Source: Metarhizium brunneum (Eukaryota; Ascomycota; Sordariomycetes; Hypocreales; Clavicipitaceae). From it: DNA of 64,000 bases. This document shows, in pieces, positions 34,752-46,932 of the stretch. A program made the position numbers and the translations under genes. The first letter of the stretch is position 1. Each line of letters starts with the position of its first letter. The stretch covers positions 930,001-994,000 of the forward strand of contig NC_089424.1 of assembly GCF_013426205.1 (NCBI RefSeq), written 5' to 3'. The notes beneath the pieces are model-generated. The model ran no database searches, was not told where the DNA came from, and saw only the letters and a list, made by a program, of their open reading frames with translations.

Positions 34752-36248
34752 ATGGCGGGTGACACGCACAAGCTGCGCGACGACGAGTTGACACCAACCA
34801 CCGCCATCGCCAACTCGCCCGACGCGCCCAACACGGCCTCACATGGTCCAACAACAACCATGGACAACAACGCCTCTGCCTCAGCAACCGCAGAAAAGAG
34901 GGTTAGCCGCTCCAAGTCTCGACGCCGAAGAGCCTCTGCTGTAGAAGAGGAGAATTACTCCATCCCCGACGCCTATCTCAACCTCGACGAACTCGCGGCT
35001 CCTTGCCCTGTTGAAAACGTCACCGACGGCCCCGTCTACCGTCATTCGAGCTTAGAAGTCGCACGTAGCCACGAGAGAGAGTGGCGTACAAGACGATCGC
35101 AGCAACTGCCCGAGGGACCGCTCGAAGCGGAAGAAGAAGCTCGCAAGGGAAATGTATCCCAACTTCTCACCCAGCTATACACCCTATCATACCTGGTCTT
35201 CTTCTCATTGATGGGCACGCTCGCGCGACTGGGCCTGTCGGCTCTTACTCATTACGTCGATACTCCCGTGATATTTACCACAATTTGGGCCAACTTCGGG
35301 GGCAGCCTCATCATAGGTTTCCTCGCTGAAGATCGAATGCTGTTTCGCCATGAATGGGGCACACCGACATACGACCAGACCCTCGCGCGTGCAAAGGGGC
35401 GGAGTGACGAGGAGAGCGCGTCTACGGCGGGATCGGCGTCTGGGATTGATCTCGCGGCCGCAAAGAAAGAACACCTTGCCACCAAAAAGACGATACCTCT
35501 GTACATTGGGTTGGCGACTGGTTTTTGCGGAAGCTTTACCAGCTTTTCAACCTTTATCCGCGATGTTTTCCTGGCCATGTCGAATGACATTGTCGCGCCG
35601 GGATTCGGGACCGAGGCTCAAAGCCGAAACGGGGGCTACTCCTTCATGGCCATGTTGGCAGTCATCATTACCACCGTGGGACTGTCGCTGGCAGCGCTAG
35701 TCTTTGGTGCACACCTTGCCATCGCAACGGAGCGCATCATCCCTTCGATACCCTTCCCGATTACGCGGAGAGTCCTGGATCCGCTGTTTGTCCTGCTGGG
35801 GTGGGGATGCTGGCTGGGTGCCGTGCTCATGTCCATCTTCCCCCCGCATGATCAGTGGCGTGGGAAAGCCACATTTGCCCTGGTCTTCGCGCCTCTTGGG
35901 TGCCTGGCGAGATTCTACCTCGCCATCTACTTGAATGGTAAAATCGCCGCGTTTCCTCTGGGGACGTTTGCCGCCAACGTCATTGGCACGGCTGTACTGG
36001 GCATGGCATGGGATATTGCCCACGTTCAGAGCGGCGGCATCATTGGGTGTCAGGTTCTGCAGGGCGTCGAGGATGGATTCTGCGGCTGCTTGACGACGGT
36101 GTCGACGTGGGTCGCGGAGCTGAACAGTTTGAGGAGGAGAAACGCCTACGTATATGGCGCGACGAGCATCGTCGTCTCGTTCGCCGTCATGGTGCTGATT
36201 ATGGGAGGGTTGAGGTGGACCGACGGCTGGTCTGTCTTGATGTGCTAG
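34752..36248 (+). CDS. FEX: Fluoride export protein (CrcB/FEX type, duplicated)
   Basis: Intronless gene for 498 residues. An acidic and basic cytosolic N-terminus of about 140 residues precedes two CrcB-like repeats of four membrane segments each. Repeat one shows GTLARLGL, TTIWANFGGSLIIGF and GFCGSFTSFSTF. Repeat two shows APLGCLARFYL, GTFAANVIGTAVLG and DGFCGCLTTVSTWV. A connecting segment joins the halves, as in eukaryotic FEX proteins, which form a single-chain antiparallel fluoride channel in the plasma membrane. The N-A/F-N and F/T-S-T motifs that line the pore are kept in both halves. The start is the first ATG after the in-frame stop (GGCATCATGG context). Function is well supported. 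Confidence 0.94.
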   Translation: MAGDTHKLRDDELTPTTAIANSPDAPNTASHGPTTTMDNNASASATAEKRVSRSKSRRRRASAVEEENYSIPDAYLNLDELAAPCPVENVTDGPVYRHSSLEVARSHEREWRTRRSQQLPEGPLEAEEEARKGNVSQLLTQLYTLSYLVFFSLMGTLARLGLSALTHYVDTPVIFTTIWANFGGSLIIGFLAEDRMLFRHEWGTPTYDQTLARAKGRSDEESASTAGSASGIDLAAAKKEHLATKKTIPLYIGLATGFCGSFTSFSTFIRDVFLAMSNDIVAPGFGTEAQSRNGGYSFMAMLAVIITTVGLSLAALVFGAHLAIATERIIPSIPFPITRRVLDPLFVLLGWGCWLGAVLMSIFPPHDQWRGKATFALVFAPLGCLARFYLAIYLNGKIAAFPLGTFAANVIGTAVLGMAWDIAHVQSGGIIGCQVLQGVEDGFCGCLTTVSTWVAELNSLRRRNAYVYGATSIVVSFAVMVLIMGGLRWTDGWSVLMC

Positions 36249-36726
36249 CCTGCCATGTACAATTATTCGTTAGAGCGTCAAAAGCCCGTGTGCTGGATGA
36301 TGAATGAACCCTTGATGGAAAATCTTGTCCAGGATGCTCGAGTGACCATTTGAACTGTGGAGCAGGTCCGGTGCAACTGGACGCCATGTACTTGAAGGCA
36401 AGGCTGTAGTCACGTCGTCATTCCAATTTAGCTGGCAACTGCCTCCCAGATGGCACTCATGCCATGCACGTGCCTTTGACGCGCTCATATTGACAAGGCC
36501 GTTGCCGTGCAGTCAGTTATTGACGTTCCATCTTGCCAAGCACAATTCACCCTCTTTGTCCACCTTGCTTTATCATCCTCGGATCCAACGATAACGAATA
36601 TTCATTCTCATCAGTTCGTACCAGACCTTCCATAGCGTTTACCCCGCTCACTTGGGAGCTTTTCTTTCCAGATATATATCGTCTTGCCTTTGATACAATG
36701 TCACCGTGACCTCACCGAGCTTGCAA
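36249..36726. other. Intergenic region between FEX and the MYND-DUF4470 gene
   Basis: No coding frame supported. Holds the FEX 3' end and the promoter of the next gene, including the small uORF listed separately. Confidence 0.45.
36698..36709 (+). promoter_or_regulatory. Minimal upstream ORF before the MYND-DUF4470 gene
   Basis: ATG TCA CCG TGA lies 18 bp upstream of the chosen start at 36727. If transcribed it would form a three-codon uORF that could lower translation of the main frame. Purely from sequence. Confidence 0.3.
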
Positions 36727-39001
36727 ATGGAAACGCATCCCATCACACGGCCAATATGTGCCGCAAAGGATGAGGCCGGTAATCCATGCAGCGCTACACC
36801 TGTTATGCCTTGCCTAGACTGCCAACTGGTCGCTGTACGTACGACGAGAGGCATTGAAGATGACTCTGAGCTAAAAATCTTTAGTATTGTGGCAATGCCT
36901 GCCGCGCTCGACATTGGCCCAAGCACAAATTCGCCTGCGAGACGACGCATGACCACGCAGCCAAAGGAAAAGGAAATGATGTGGATAGCTATTTTACTTT
37001 TTGGTCAAACTACGCCGCAACAGACTTACTGAACCTTGAGAAAAATGAAGGGCGGTTTTTCGATGGAAATTTGTCCATGTTTATACAAGGACGTACGTTG
37101 GTTGAATTCATGACCCCCGAGATTCGCATTATAACATTGGCTTAGAGTCTACGTTTCGACACTTCATATACACGCTTCTCAACATACCAAAGACAGCCAA
37201 ACCGGTCCTTCGACTAGCGCTGAACCCTACCACTCCGGCACATGTTTGTCGGGACTTCTTCGCTATTCATTTGCTTTTTGATCGGCAGCACGATCCTTAT
37301 TTGAATGCCGAAGCCTTGATTCACCTCTGGTATTCAGCGAAGCTGCCACTTGCTCTCTGGCGCCATATAGAGGTTGTTATGAAGAGGTATTACTATGATT
37401 TTGACGAGTGCTTTGAAAATGCCAAAAGAGACCAGCAGAGTGTATGCGATGATGGCGTTGGATATGACGTAACATATCAAATGTCATGGGGCGGCGGTCA
37501 GGTCAAGTATGTTGGAAACTTGTTTGAGCACCAATGGCGCCTGATAAGCAAAGTTCTAAAACCAACCGAACAAATGTCTACTGACCAGGCAGCCATCGTT
37601 CGAGTTCTGGATGCTGAAAAGAGTTGTGAGCCTCTCAAAGTAGCGGCTTCCCGAATGACGCCTTCCAGGACTGCCGGCTTGATGAAATGGAGGACAGATG
37701 GCTTGTTGCTGCCATTTGGACACCCGACAGATGGATTCGACATGCCGAACCCGCAAGTTCCTCTCCTGGTGCTGCGCTTCACCTGGCTTGGTTACACTAA
37801 CCTTTGATTTTGATGTAGCATATTCTTCCAAGGCGACGGTTGCTACCCACACGGAGCAACCGCAGAGCCCATCGCAGAGTGGCCTATGGAGTTTCTCGAC
37901 TTCCAAGCCGGCCCACTTCAAAATGATGTATACGGCAAATTGTTTTACTACTTGCGCGACACACTGGTCCGATTTCAAGAAGAAAGCAAACGACTGTCCA
38001 TAATGGTTGGCCTCACTTCGGTAGGTATGCCCATGTCCCTTCATCGAGCTCCTGAGCCAGTCATGTATGATCGTATTCACGTGAGTTTGTTCCAAAACCG
38101 CGCACCAAGCAAATTGGCTGACGTAACAAGATGGGAGATTTATGGGATTTCAACCCTGCGTGCAATTTGACAATTGCGGCCGGGAACCTGCGACACCAAG
38201 ACCAGAATCCGTTTGCCACAATGCTGGCCATGTGTCGACTCTCGGTCACTAATTCAGACGCAGGACTGCAAGAGGAGATTTGTGGAGAGGGATACCAAAC
38301 CTTTGAGCCATCGTCTACCATTCTTGACGATTATGCCCCCCCAATCAAAATAGAACAAGGCTGTGAAACAGAGACCGTCATCCGACGGCGAATCGGTCTT
38401 TTGATGTGGCGCAACTGGGACAAGTTTTCGGAGCGGTAAGATGTCACATCACTCGAGTACTACGGCCGTCTGCTGCGTGTGGCTAACCAGCAGTGTATGA
38501 CACAGGTTTATGCACGATGCGAAGCTTTTTGCATTCCATCTCTCAACCGACAGTGAAACCGACAAGGAGACGAGCGTTTTCAAAACGGGATTCCTTGGCA
38601 TGGAATACAAGGACAAGAACACGATAACCCGAAGGTGGCCTAACCGTCTGGTACACAGCAAAAGCGACGAGCCTAGCCTTCGGGACTTTGAGCGGCATGT
38701 CGGTTGGTTTGACACGATGCCGCAGAGATGGCTAGAGTGGAAACGCGTTGCCGACGCCGACGACAATGAGTGGGAGATGGCGAGAGAGTGTGTTTTGGAA
38801 AGTTCATGGCGCGAAATGGCTGAGATACAAGCGAAAATAATTGAAGAAGAAGCAAAGTCAGTGGATGAACAAGAAGACTTGGAGCAGCGAATCAGAGAAC
38901 TACTGGCGGAGGATGCTGCTGATCGGGAGAAGTCTGAAAAGTCGGCGGCGGCGAAAACGAAGGCAAAGGCATCAAAGCGGAAGAAGGGTAAGAAGAAGTG
39001 A
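36727..39001 (+). CDS. MYND zinc finger - DUF4470 protein
   Basis: Six exons (36727-36834, 36885-37092, 37146-37752, 37819-38080, 38131-38435, 38506-39001) give 661 residues. Splicing rebuilds the MYND finger: CAAKDEAGNPCSA, then MPCLDCQLVAYCGNACRARH, then HWPKHKFAC. It also rebuilds the DUF4470 core, with LLNLEKNEGRFFDGNLSMF, then FRHFIYTLLNIPKT and ALIHLWYSAKLP. Intron 3 starts with GCAAGT, a GC-AG intron with a perfect CTAAC branch, and joins MPNP-IFFQGDGCYP. The C-terminus is an acidic coiled coil ending in a Lys-rich KRKKGKKK tail that could direct nuclear import. MYND fingers bind short Pro-rich peptides; the role of DUF4470 is unknown. The ATG at 36727 is the first in frame. Confidence 0.88.
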
Positions 39002-39939
39002 CTTGAATCAGTAGAGTTTGAATTGTTGGGTAGACTTTTTGAGCAGTTCTTGCGTCTTGGTAGCAGCGTATATTGACGTTTCCGTGTTCGTATTTGAGCG
39101 CATCAGTCGTTTGTGCAGCTGATGAGACTGAGATTTGGGCCTCGTATCTGGCCCAGTAGGAAAGCCGTTCACTTGAATGGTGTTTATAGACTCAATCCAG
39201 CCTCGCTCCAGTTGTCGGGTCTGGCTAGCACACGAAGCTCTCCAGGGGCGTAAGGCTGATATCCATGGCCGTGACGTCCCTTGCGGAGGGCAGGAAAAAG
39301 AGACGGCACGACGGGCGCGAACTCTAGGAATGACGACCCTGGTCAGCCGTGGCTGATGAGTAGCGGAATGGCATAGGGATCCCGCGACGTTTTGTGGATG
39401 AAGTGAAACTGGAGTCGTTCGACTTCTGCCGTGTAGTGTTGCAACCTAGAGGACAGATGGATGGCTAGCCAACGGCGAAGGGGAAAGTGTACATGGCGTA
39501 TTGGCTTCCTTATTCATGTCTCTTTGCCCCTCGTCCCGGTTGATTGGTCCCTGAGCGACTTGAGGATATATTCTGGTCGATTGCTATTGTCGACCTGAGG
39601 CCGGGGGACGCGGGACTCGAGGGCAGACGAGTTCCTCTCGACGTGCGAATTGCCTCGAGAGAGGACTGGAGAGATGATTACCCTGCCTGCCTGGGGAAAT
39701 GAATTGCTGAGAGAACTCCTGAGACACTACCGCATCAAGACGATGCGCCTGCGGTGGCTGGCGACTTATATGGTGGATTTTGGCAAAGCTAATAGATGGG
39801 CGGGACTTGCGCTTTGTTGTTGAAGTCCGACAGCCTAGAGGCTGCCGTGTTGACTGACTTGCTTTGACTTGATGGCGGCTGGGCACAAGGAATTGTTTCT
39901 GCATGATTGCGAACCAAACCGTGTCTCCTGGTTCTTTGG
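39002..39939. other. Intergenic region, ketosynthase of the PKS relic not found here
   Basis: I looked for a ketosynthase (DTACSSS or similar) on the plus strand, since the PKS relic begins just downstream, and saw none. The minus-strand frame at 39584-39964 has no motif. Confidence 0.4.
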
Positions 39940-42900
39940 GCTGAAGGGCCCTACGGTGCTTCAAGTAGCATTAGTAGACTTTCTGCGGCACTGGGAAGTT
40001 GTGCACAGGGAAACAGTCGGTCACTCTACTGGCGACATTGGTATGGGCCTTTGGTTCTCTCTGAAAGGCCGTCTCAAACTTGCCTCCATATCCTTGGAAT
40101 CATACTCGGCTTTTTTGGCATAAAGCATCGATACTCCACAAAGGCCAACCGGCTTCATGTCTATCCTCGGACGAACATTTTTGGAGCGCTGGAAGATTTG
40201 AAGAATACCTTCGAGCCGCGGTAGAACAATTATCCTTGCGTATCTGAGAATCTCTGGATCGAGCATCACCAAATCACGGGCACCACTCTGTATCCGGATG
40301 AGGGAATGCTCGTCATGGCTTTGGAAGGGGCGTCCTAGCTGTCAGACAAGTCGCGGACGCTTTATGGACCTCGCTTTCGAGACGTCAGCTTCCAACGTGG
40401 ACTAGTTGTGCCGTTGGATGAAGAAGGTGCCGTGAAAACCAGACTCAGCTTGCTTCCTGATAAACACGTACCTGGGCAGTATGTGTTTACAATTTTCTCT
40501 ACCACCACGACATCAACATCTTGAACACAATGCTGCCATAGCACAGTTCTTCCCGAGTACATGTGTGAGCTCCAAAGTGAAGGAGAGGATTTCCAGCATT
40601 CGAGAAATCGTCTCCGCTGCCGATTATCTTCTCTGGGTCACTAGAGGATACATCTTGAAGGCCTTCGCTGCTGGGGCAGAGTTCGCCCCTTCACAAGGAC
40701 TGTTGGGAGTTCTCCGCAACGAGTATGCCCTCACTACCAGCTCCTATACCTCACCTGGACTGGTCGTCCACGTTCGAATTTACCAGCCCTAAAGATGCGT
40801 AGCAGATACTTAATGTGTGGGTAGTATCGCGTGAGAAATATGCAGAAATGGAGTTCGCTGAACCTGGGGGGGGGAATCCATGTTCCTCGTGCTGTGAACG
40901 AACCTGGAGTTAATGACAAACTCCAACCAGCATCTGGGGCACCGAGGCTCGTGAGGAAAAGCCTCGGCAATATCTATTCTTCCTCAAAGATTACTATTTC
41001 ACCGGAAGGAGATAGATGTCTCGCTTCTGAGTATGGCTCTAGCCAATATGTAAAGGACGCCAAAGAGACTGGAGCTCAGGTTGAGTACGTTGCCCTGGAC
41101 AAACTCGAGGCATCAACCTGCATCACGTCCTCCCAAGGCTGGTAGAGAAGCTGCTGGGACCATGTCCCGATGTAGCTCCGAGGTCGACCCCTTCCATGTT
41201 GGCCTGCCGGTCGTTGTCCTTGAAACCGAAGCCAGCAAGACGGTTGTTCGAGTTTGTGAGAGACGTGTAGCGGTCAACCCCTCTAGCTTGTCATCACAGG
41301 ACGCCGTGACAATGCCAATGGCCTTCGTCACCGCGCAGTACTGCCTCCCCGATGTCTCTTCTGTTCGCTGGGGCTCTACGGTTCTCGTGAACTCGGCAGG
41401 CAGTGCTTTGGGATAGGTTGCCATTCAAATTGCTCAGTTGGCTGGTACAAAAGTCTTTGTTCTGGTCTCCTCGAAATAGGAGAAGGAGATTCTCATGGAT
41501 AGATACGGTGGCCATCATCTATTATCTTTGACTCTGCCCTCAGGAAGTTTGTTGCCGGTATTAGCAAAGCCACAAATGGCAAAAGAGTCGATTCTTTCTT
41601 CAATCCTGAATCCAATAACGCTACTACTCCTTCAGCTGGTTTGATCGGGGATTTTGGCTATTCCCTCCACCTCCTCAGTTGCCCGTGTCGACAAAGAATG
41701 CAAGCATTTATTCGAATTGACATGCGTCGCCTGTGGAAGACAAACCAGACACCATGGAGATACTTCTCAAGAAGTATGAACCATGTCACCGCCTGCTCCC
41801 ACACTTTCTCTACATTCCAATGCTACGTATGTCCTCGCAGGAACTCTGGGCCGGGTCTCGACATTGCCAACATGATGGCTGATCACGGAGCGAAGCACCT
41901 TGTATTTCTGTCACGGTCTGGTGGAAGAAAGAATGATGAGGAATTGCAAAAAATCAGGAACAGGGGCGTGCACGCTGACGCTTACAAGTGTGATGTCAGA
42001 GAAGCTCATAGCGTCGCCAGTGTTTTCCACCAGTTGAAACCGCAAGGGTTTCTTATCAAAGGCGCGGTTTAGTGTGCCATGGTCCTAGAGGAATGATGGC
42101 CGTAACGTCGGAAATAAGTCCTGGGCTATCAGAATCAGGATACCATCTTTGAAAACATGACGTACGGCGAGTGGCGTCGGGCCCTTGTACCGAAAACGCG
42201 TGGTTCTCGCAACCTCCTCGCTCAGCTGTGGCCGGGTGACGAGCCTTTCTTCATTCTACCTTCTTCGATTACGGGCATTATTGGAAACACTGCTCAGTCA
42301 AATTATGCGGCGGGCAAGACATTTGAAGATGCACTGTCTCAACACGCACACCATCATCTCGGCATTCGCGCCACTGGCATCGACGTGGGTTAGTATCTGA
42401 CTCGTCGCACTTCACCTCGGCCGGAAAGTTTGGTGATTTGGAAAACTACCTCCATAGATATCAGCACGGCTGGAACGTCCTGCAGACCATCCTTGAAGAG
42501 CTTCGACTTGCTCCGATGGCGGTAATGCGTGGAACGGCGGCCAATGGCCAACCCGTTCCTGCCCAGTTCGTCCTCGGCCTTGGAAACAAGGTGGTGTACA
42601 AGTCTGGCAGCACGGGATTTGAGCTTGACGCGATGGAAAGCTTGGCCTACGCGTGCGTGGCGAGGTTGACCGAGGCGACGGGAGCACCAAAGAAGAAAGT
42701 GTTGACGACACGCTCAAGAAAGCAACGTCTTTTGCGGAGGCGGCTGCCACTTTGGAGTTGAGCTTGAGGAAACAAATTGCCATTTCTATCGGCGTTCATT
42801 CTGACCAGGTGGATGTTCAACGACCTCTGCCTGAGTTTGGCGGCAAGTATTGGTTTGTTATGATGAGTTGCTAACCCCGTACTGGCTGGATGTAGTTACT

Positions 42901-43097
42901 CCTTGACGGCCGTCAAGATTCGCAACAGGACTCTCAAGGAGATGAGGAGCGAAATTTCGGTGTTTGAGCTGTTGAGCTCTACGCCAATGGCAGATTTGGC
43001 AGTCAAGATTGCATCACGAAGTGAGCTTCCCTCAGATGCGAGACTTGAGACAATGGTCTCAGTGCATTTTATGTTTCAAGTGATTGTTGAGAAATAG
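39940..43097 (+). pseudogene. Decayed highly reducing polyketide synthase
   Basis: Fragments lie in correct order on one strand but in different frames. AT: PTVLQVALVDFLRHWEV and VGHSTGDI. DH: WIEHHQITGTTLYPDEGM and FRDVSFQRGLVVPLDEEG. Psi-KR: GLLGVLRNEYALTT. ER: GSTVLVNSAGSALG, then VAIQIAQLAG. KR: IANMMADHGAKHLVFLSRSG, ITGIIGNTAQSNYAAG. ACP: QVDVQRPLPEFGG and SLTAVKIRN. No ketosynthase is present and part of AT is deleted. In-frame stops at 41414, 41477 and 42070 stand where family members have Gln, consistent with CAG-to-TAG changes. A one-base loss just before the phosphopantetheine Ser disrupts GVDSL. The gene cannot make a working synthase. An intact P450 lies tail-to-tail with it, suggesting a dead metabolite cluster. 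Confidence 0.88.
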
Positions 43098-43268
43098 TAC
43101 CAAATACATGGCACATTGCTATAGTTTATGAAATATTCTGCCACAGGGTGTAGCTCATGCCAGCCTGGTGATTAGACAGCGCTGACCGACATCAAGTATA
43201 ATCAGACCAAACTAGCACGTTCCGCGAGTTCTGTCCCACAGTCAAGGTAAGTCCCATCCTCTCATCAT

Positions 43269-44893
43269 CTAAGACGGTTTATGAATCTGCGCGGGGCGCT
43301 CTGCCATTGAGTCCTTCCGCAAAGACGGTTTCATCCAGAGCGGCGATCTATAGAGCACGACATATTCCGGGTTATCGTAGTCTTTTGTAAGCAGTTCCCA
43401 GTCAAACTTCCACAACAGCTTTGTAAGGATTAATCTCATCTCCACCATGGCGATATATCGGCCGATGCACGTCCGAGGGCCAACTCCAAAGGGTTGGAAT
43501 GCTTCCAGATGGTCACCCAAGTTCCTCAACCACCTCTCGGGAATCCATTCCTTGGGTTTGTGGAAGGCATCTTTGTGCTGAAACACAGACAGTCGCATGA
43601 CACCAACTTCTGTGCCTCCAGGAACTACATGGCCAGCGACCACGATCGGAGCATCAGTCCGACGCCACATGGGGCCGGGCAGAACCGGGTTAGTTCTCAT
43701 GGATTCATTCAACACCGCGTCGATCATGGGGATTTTGCTCGCAACGTCCCTCGAAGTAATCTCCTCGCAGGAAGCAAACGCTGATCGGACTTGATCTTGC
43801 AGCTCTGCCAACACTTTCGTGTTTCGCCCCAGATTCCACATGGTGACTGTCAAGGCGGTTGCCACTGTATCTCCGCCGCCCGTAACGAGGGTAGTGGCTT
43901 CGCCGAGCATTTCGTTATTGTCCATTCTCAGGTTGTCATCCTTGACATTGGCCGTCCCGTCGACAATGATACTCATGATGTCGTTTCGATCCGTGGCGAC
44001 CCCATCACGGTCGCGCTGAGCGCGCTGGCGCATGTGCCGAGCGGCAAAATCGGCCACCCCTGTAAATGTCTTCGGCACAATGAATGGGGGCCCGTGTCGA
44101 AATAAAAACGACAGCAGCCGGAATATCTCGGGGATGCACTGCGCAATGACAGACATGCGGAGTGCATTGGGCAGGACGTGAAGAAACGGGTGTGACACCG
44201 GATCTTGCATCATTCCAAAGTCGGCGCCAAACGACAAGAGCCCAATAATGTCGGAAGTCACGCAATCAAAGTAATTCGACATGTTGATCTTGGTGCCTGC
44301 CTTGGCTGCAACCGCGTCCACCAGCTTGTTCACCAGTGGCACGACAAGCGCAGGTTCTTGCTTGGCGAGCGTCACGTTGGAGAAGCCGGGGTTCATCAGC
44401 TTTCGTTTCCTCTTGTGGGCGGCGGGATCTCTGATGTTGCTGACGTTCTGTGACGTGAAGCCAATGACTCGAAGGGCGAAATCGCCTCGGTACACGTCAT
44501 GGCGTCCGACGATGTCTTTGAGAGATTGGGGTGTTCGAAAGACGAGTTGGTTGGGTGCTACGCGGAGCACATCGGATTTGTAGTGGTCGAAGAGTCGTTC
44601 GCAGTGTTGAGGAAATGTACCGTGGTATATCCAGTATAGAAAATACAATGAAGAGCAGGCTGCGATTCTAGGACCGGGAAACCGGCGTAATGGGTGGAAT
44701 TTGAGGCGATATATTGATTGGCCAATCCATGCCTGTGAGGGGGTATCGTTAGCATGTATAATGTTATACTTGACTTGACAACTTGTATCGTACGTACGAT
44801 TGTTGCGAATAGAAACCAGTGATACCAAGTCAATAGCCTCATGTGCTTGATTGTGTCGGACTGCCACATAGCTTCCAATTGTAGAAGTACCAT
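43269..44893 (-). CDS. Cytochrome P450 monooxygenase
   Basis: Two exons, 44798-44893 and 43269-44732, give 519 residues. The 65-nt intron (GTACGT, CTAAC, CAG) joins WFLFATI to AWIGQSIYRL, completing the membrane anchor. Without splicing the frame would start with an implausible leader. P450 landmarks: proline-rich LRRFPGPR, I-helix TGGGDTVATALT, ExxR as NESMRTNP, PERWL, and the heme loop FGVGPRTCIGR with Cys at about 454. It is an ER-bound heme-thiolate enzyme whose substrate is unknown. The stop lies about 170 bp from the end of the polyketide synthase relic, convergent with it, so it may once have tailored that product. Nothing in the frame is broken. Subfamily cannot be named by eye. Confidence 0.92.
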
Positions 44894-46932
44894 GTTGGTA
44901 GGTAATGGAACAATGTGAAGATATTTGTAGAATTTTTTTGAGATCCAAGTGTCTTCTCTTTGATGAATAAGGAGAAAGTAGCTTATGGATAATGATTTAA
45001 TTAAATACGGAGTCTATAGTAGTCTATAGCGGTATATATAGAATTTCACTTGCTGGATCCTCGTAGACACTGAGGAGTGAACCATTCTGACAGCCATGTC
45101 ATCTGGCTGTATTGACTGAAAGCGCGGTCCCCTGATAACACATGGCTAGTGAACACAGCAGGCGCCTATCCCTCAGAAATTAAATTGGCTATCTTCGATT
45201 ACAGCATGCCACGGCGCTTATTCTCGATGCCACACCCTGCGGAAACAACCTTGTCGATTCAGCAGACGCATCTGTCTTGTTGTATTCACAATTTCACACC
45301 ATCTCCAGATCATGGGGCATGGATCTGATGGCGCTTCACTCTCATGGATTAGCATGTGATTTGGACCTGCAACCGTCGCAAGATGGAAAACCTGGGGAAG
45401 TGCAGCGTACTTGGGCAGTATTACGTAGAGATGGCGCACCAGGGGTGGCGTACTACTGTAGGTCCAAGCGAGTTGGTACTATCTTGTCCTTGTAGTAGAT
45501 CAGGAAACCCTGCTCCGGACTTGAGCGCGGTAATAATAGTCCAAGGATAGTTGCGACGGCCAATTCATAAGCGTCCCTCCACTGGTTGGCGATAAGCTAT
45601 CGATCAGCTGTCGCTCTCTGATCCTAAATAATTCAGGGAGGCACTGCCTCGTATGAAGTGAGTTGATGGACTCCCAAAATCTACACTATGTACTATCCGC
45701 CACGTTCTTTTTTTTGCACACGACCTACTGGTCTTTGACAATGGTAATACATAATATTATTTGGGAACAAGTCACGAAGGGAACAGCCCCTTGCAGAGTA
45801 ATGCTATAAGATGGTGCCTGCAAAATCTTGACCAACGATACCCTTCAATGTTGTCCTCTGTGAAAAGTCTTGGTAGCATTGGCTCATCAACGCTACGGTT
45901 ATAGCGGCGGCGCAAAGTGTTACTGCCATGAAACCGCGGAGCGCGGTCTATACCAAAGCCCAGGAGGCTAATGCATCCGAAGACCGGTTCAGCATACCAT
46001 CGAGAAAGATGGTCCCAAAGTGCCGGAATTCCGGCACATGACATGGTACACGAGGTAGGAGAGGTCTGTTTCCTGATTGGATGCCCTGCGGTGTAACTTG
46101 TCTGCAAGTCAATATCTGTTCCGCGTATCCCGAAGCCGCTAGCACCCGTTTAACGCCGGTCGCTCACATTGGAGACATTTGGAGCTTCATGTAGCCCCGG
46201 CACCATTCTGTAACTGTTATCTTGCACACGTCATGTGTTTGCACGGGTTCATCCCAAGTTCGGGACATATTGAAACCCAATCGGGAAACTGCACATGTGG
46301 TCTCGGACCTGCAACTAATCGGCCTCGTGCGTTCGCTATCGGCCGCACACTCTCCCCCGTCTTTACGTCGAGATCAACTGTCAAGGCCAAAGGGAGAGAT
46401 GGGGAGTCAAAATCTGCATACTTATCAGCTGCATATCGGGGATATTTGGTCATGGGCCGCTATGGCAGCAAGTGTCCGAAAGTGATTCCCCTGAGCCTCC
46501 AAACCTGGGTTTCCGTCATAGGTAAGCTGTGCGTTGGGTTTGGACTTTGCTAGCCTGTCCAAAGACACCTACTGGGATAGACATTGGGTTTGGTGGTCAT
46601 ACAACTCTTTTTGGATAGCAAGACTTCCCTTTGACCAACAGAGCCAAGTCCAAGGCGGAAATCCATGTCCAAGTCAATGCTCGTCGAGAATACGCGCGCG
46701 CGGCTTCCCAATAGATATTTTCAGCATGGGCAGCTCGTCCTCTCAACGGTTCCCACGCGATTGAGAAGGGGGCAGGTCTGGGACATAAGGCCTACTGCTG
46801 CGGCGAGTTTTCGAAATCTTCAAAAGCCAAATATTGTCCCCATGTCTGCCTTCAGCGATGAACAATAACATTGTCGTGATAGAAGATTATTCTGCGTTTC
46901 GAGAAGAAGTATTCTTGGTAGCTATGTGCAAG
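44894..46932. other. Gene-poor region after the P450
   Basis: Two kilobases of short open frames on both strands without a recognisable family. Frames at 45772-46145 (minus) and 46179-46764 (plus) have some protein-like composition but no motif, and could be worn coding DNA. One TACGGAGT word occurs at about 45008. Confidence 0.4.
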
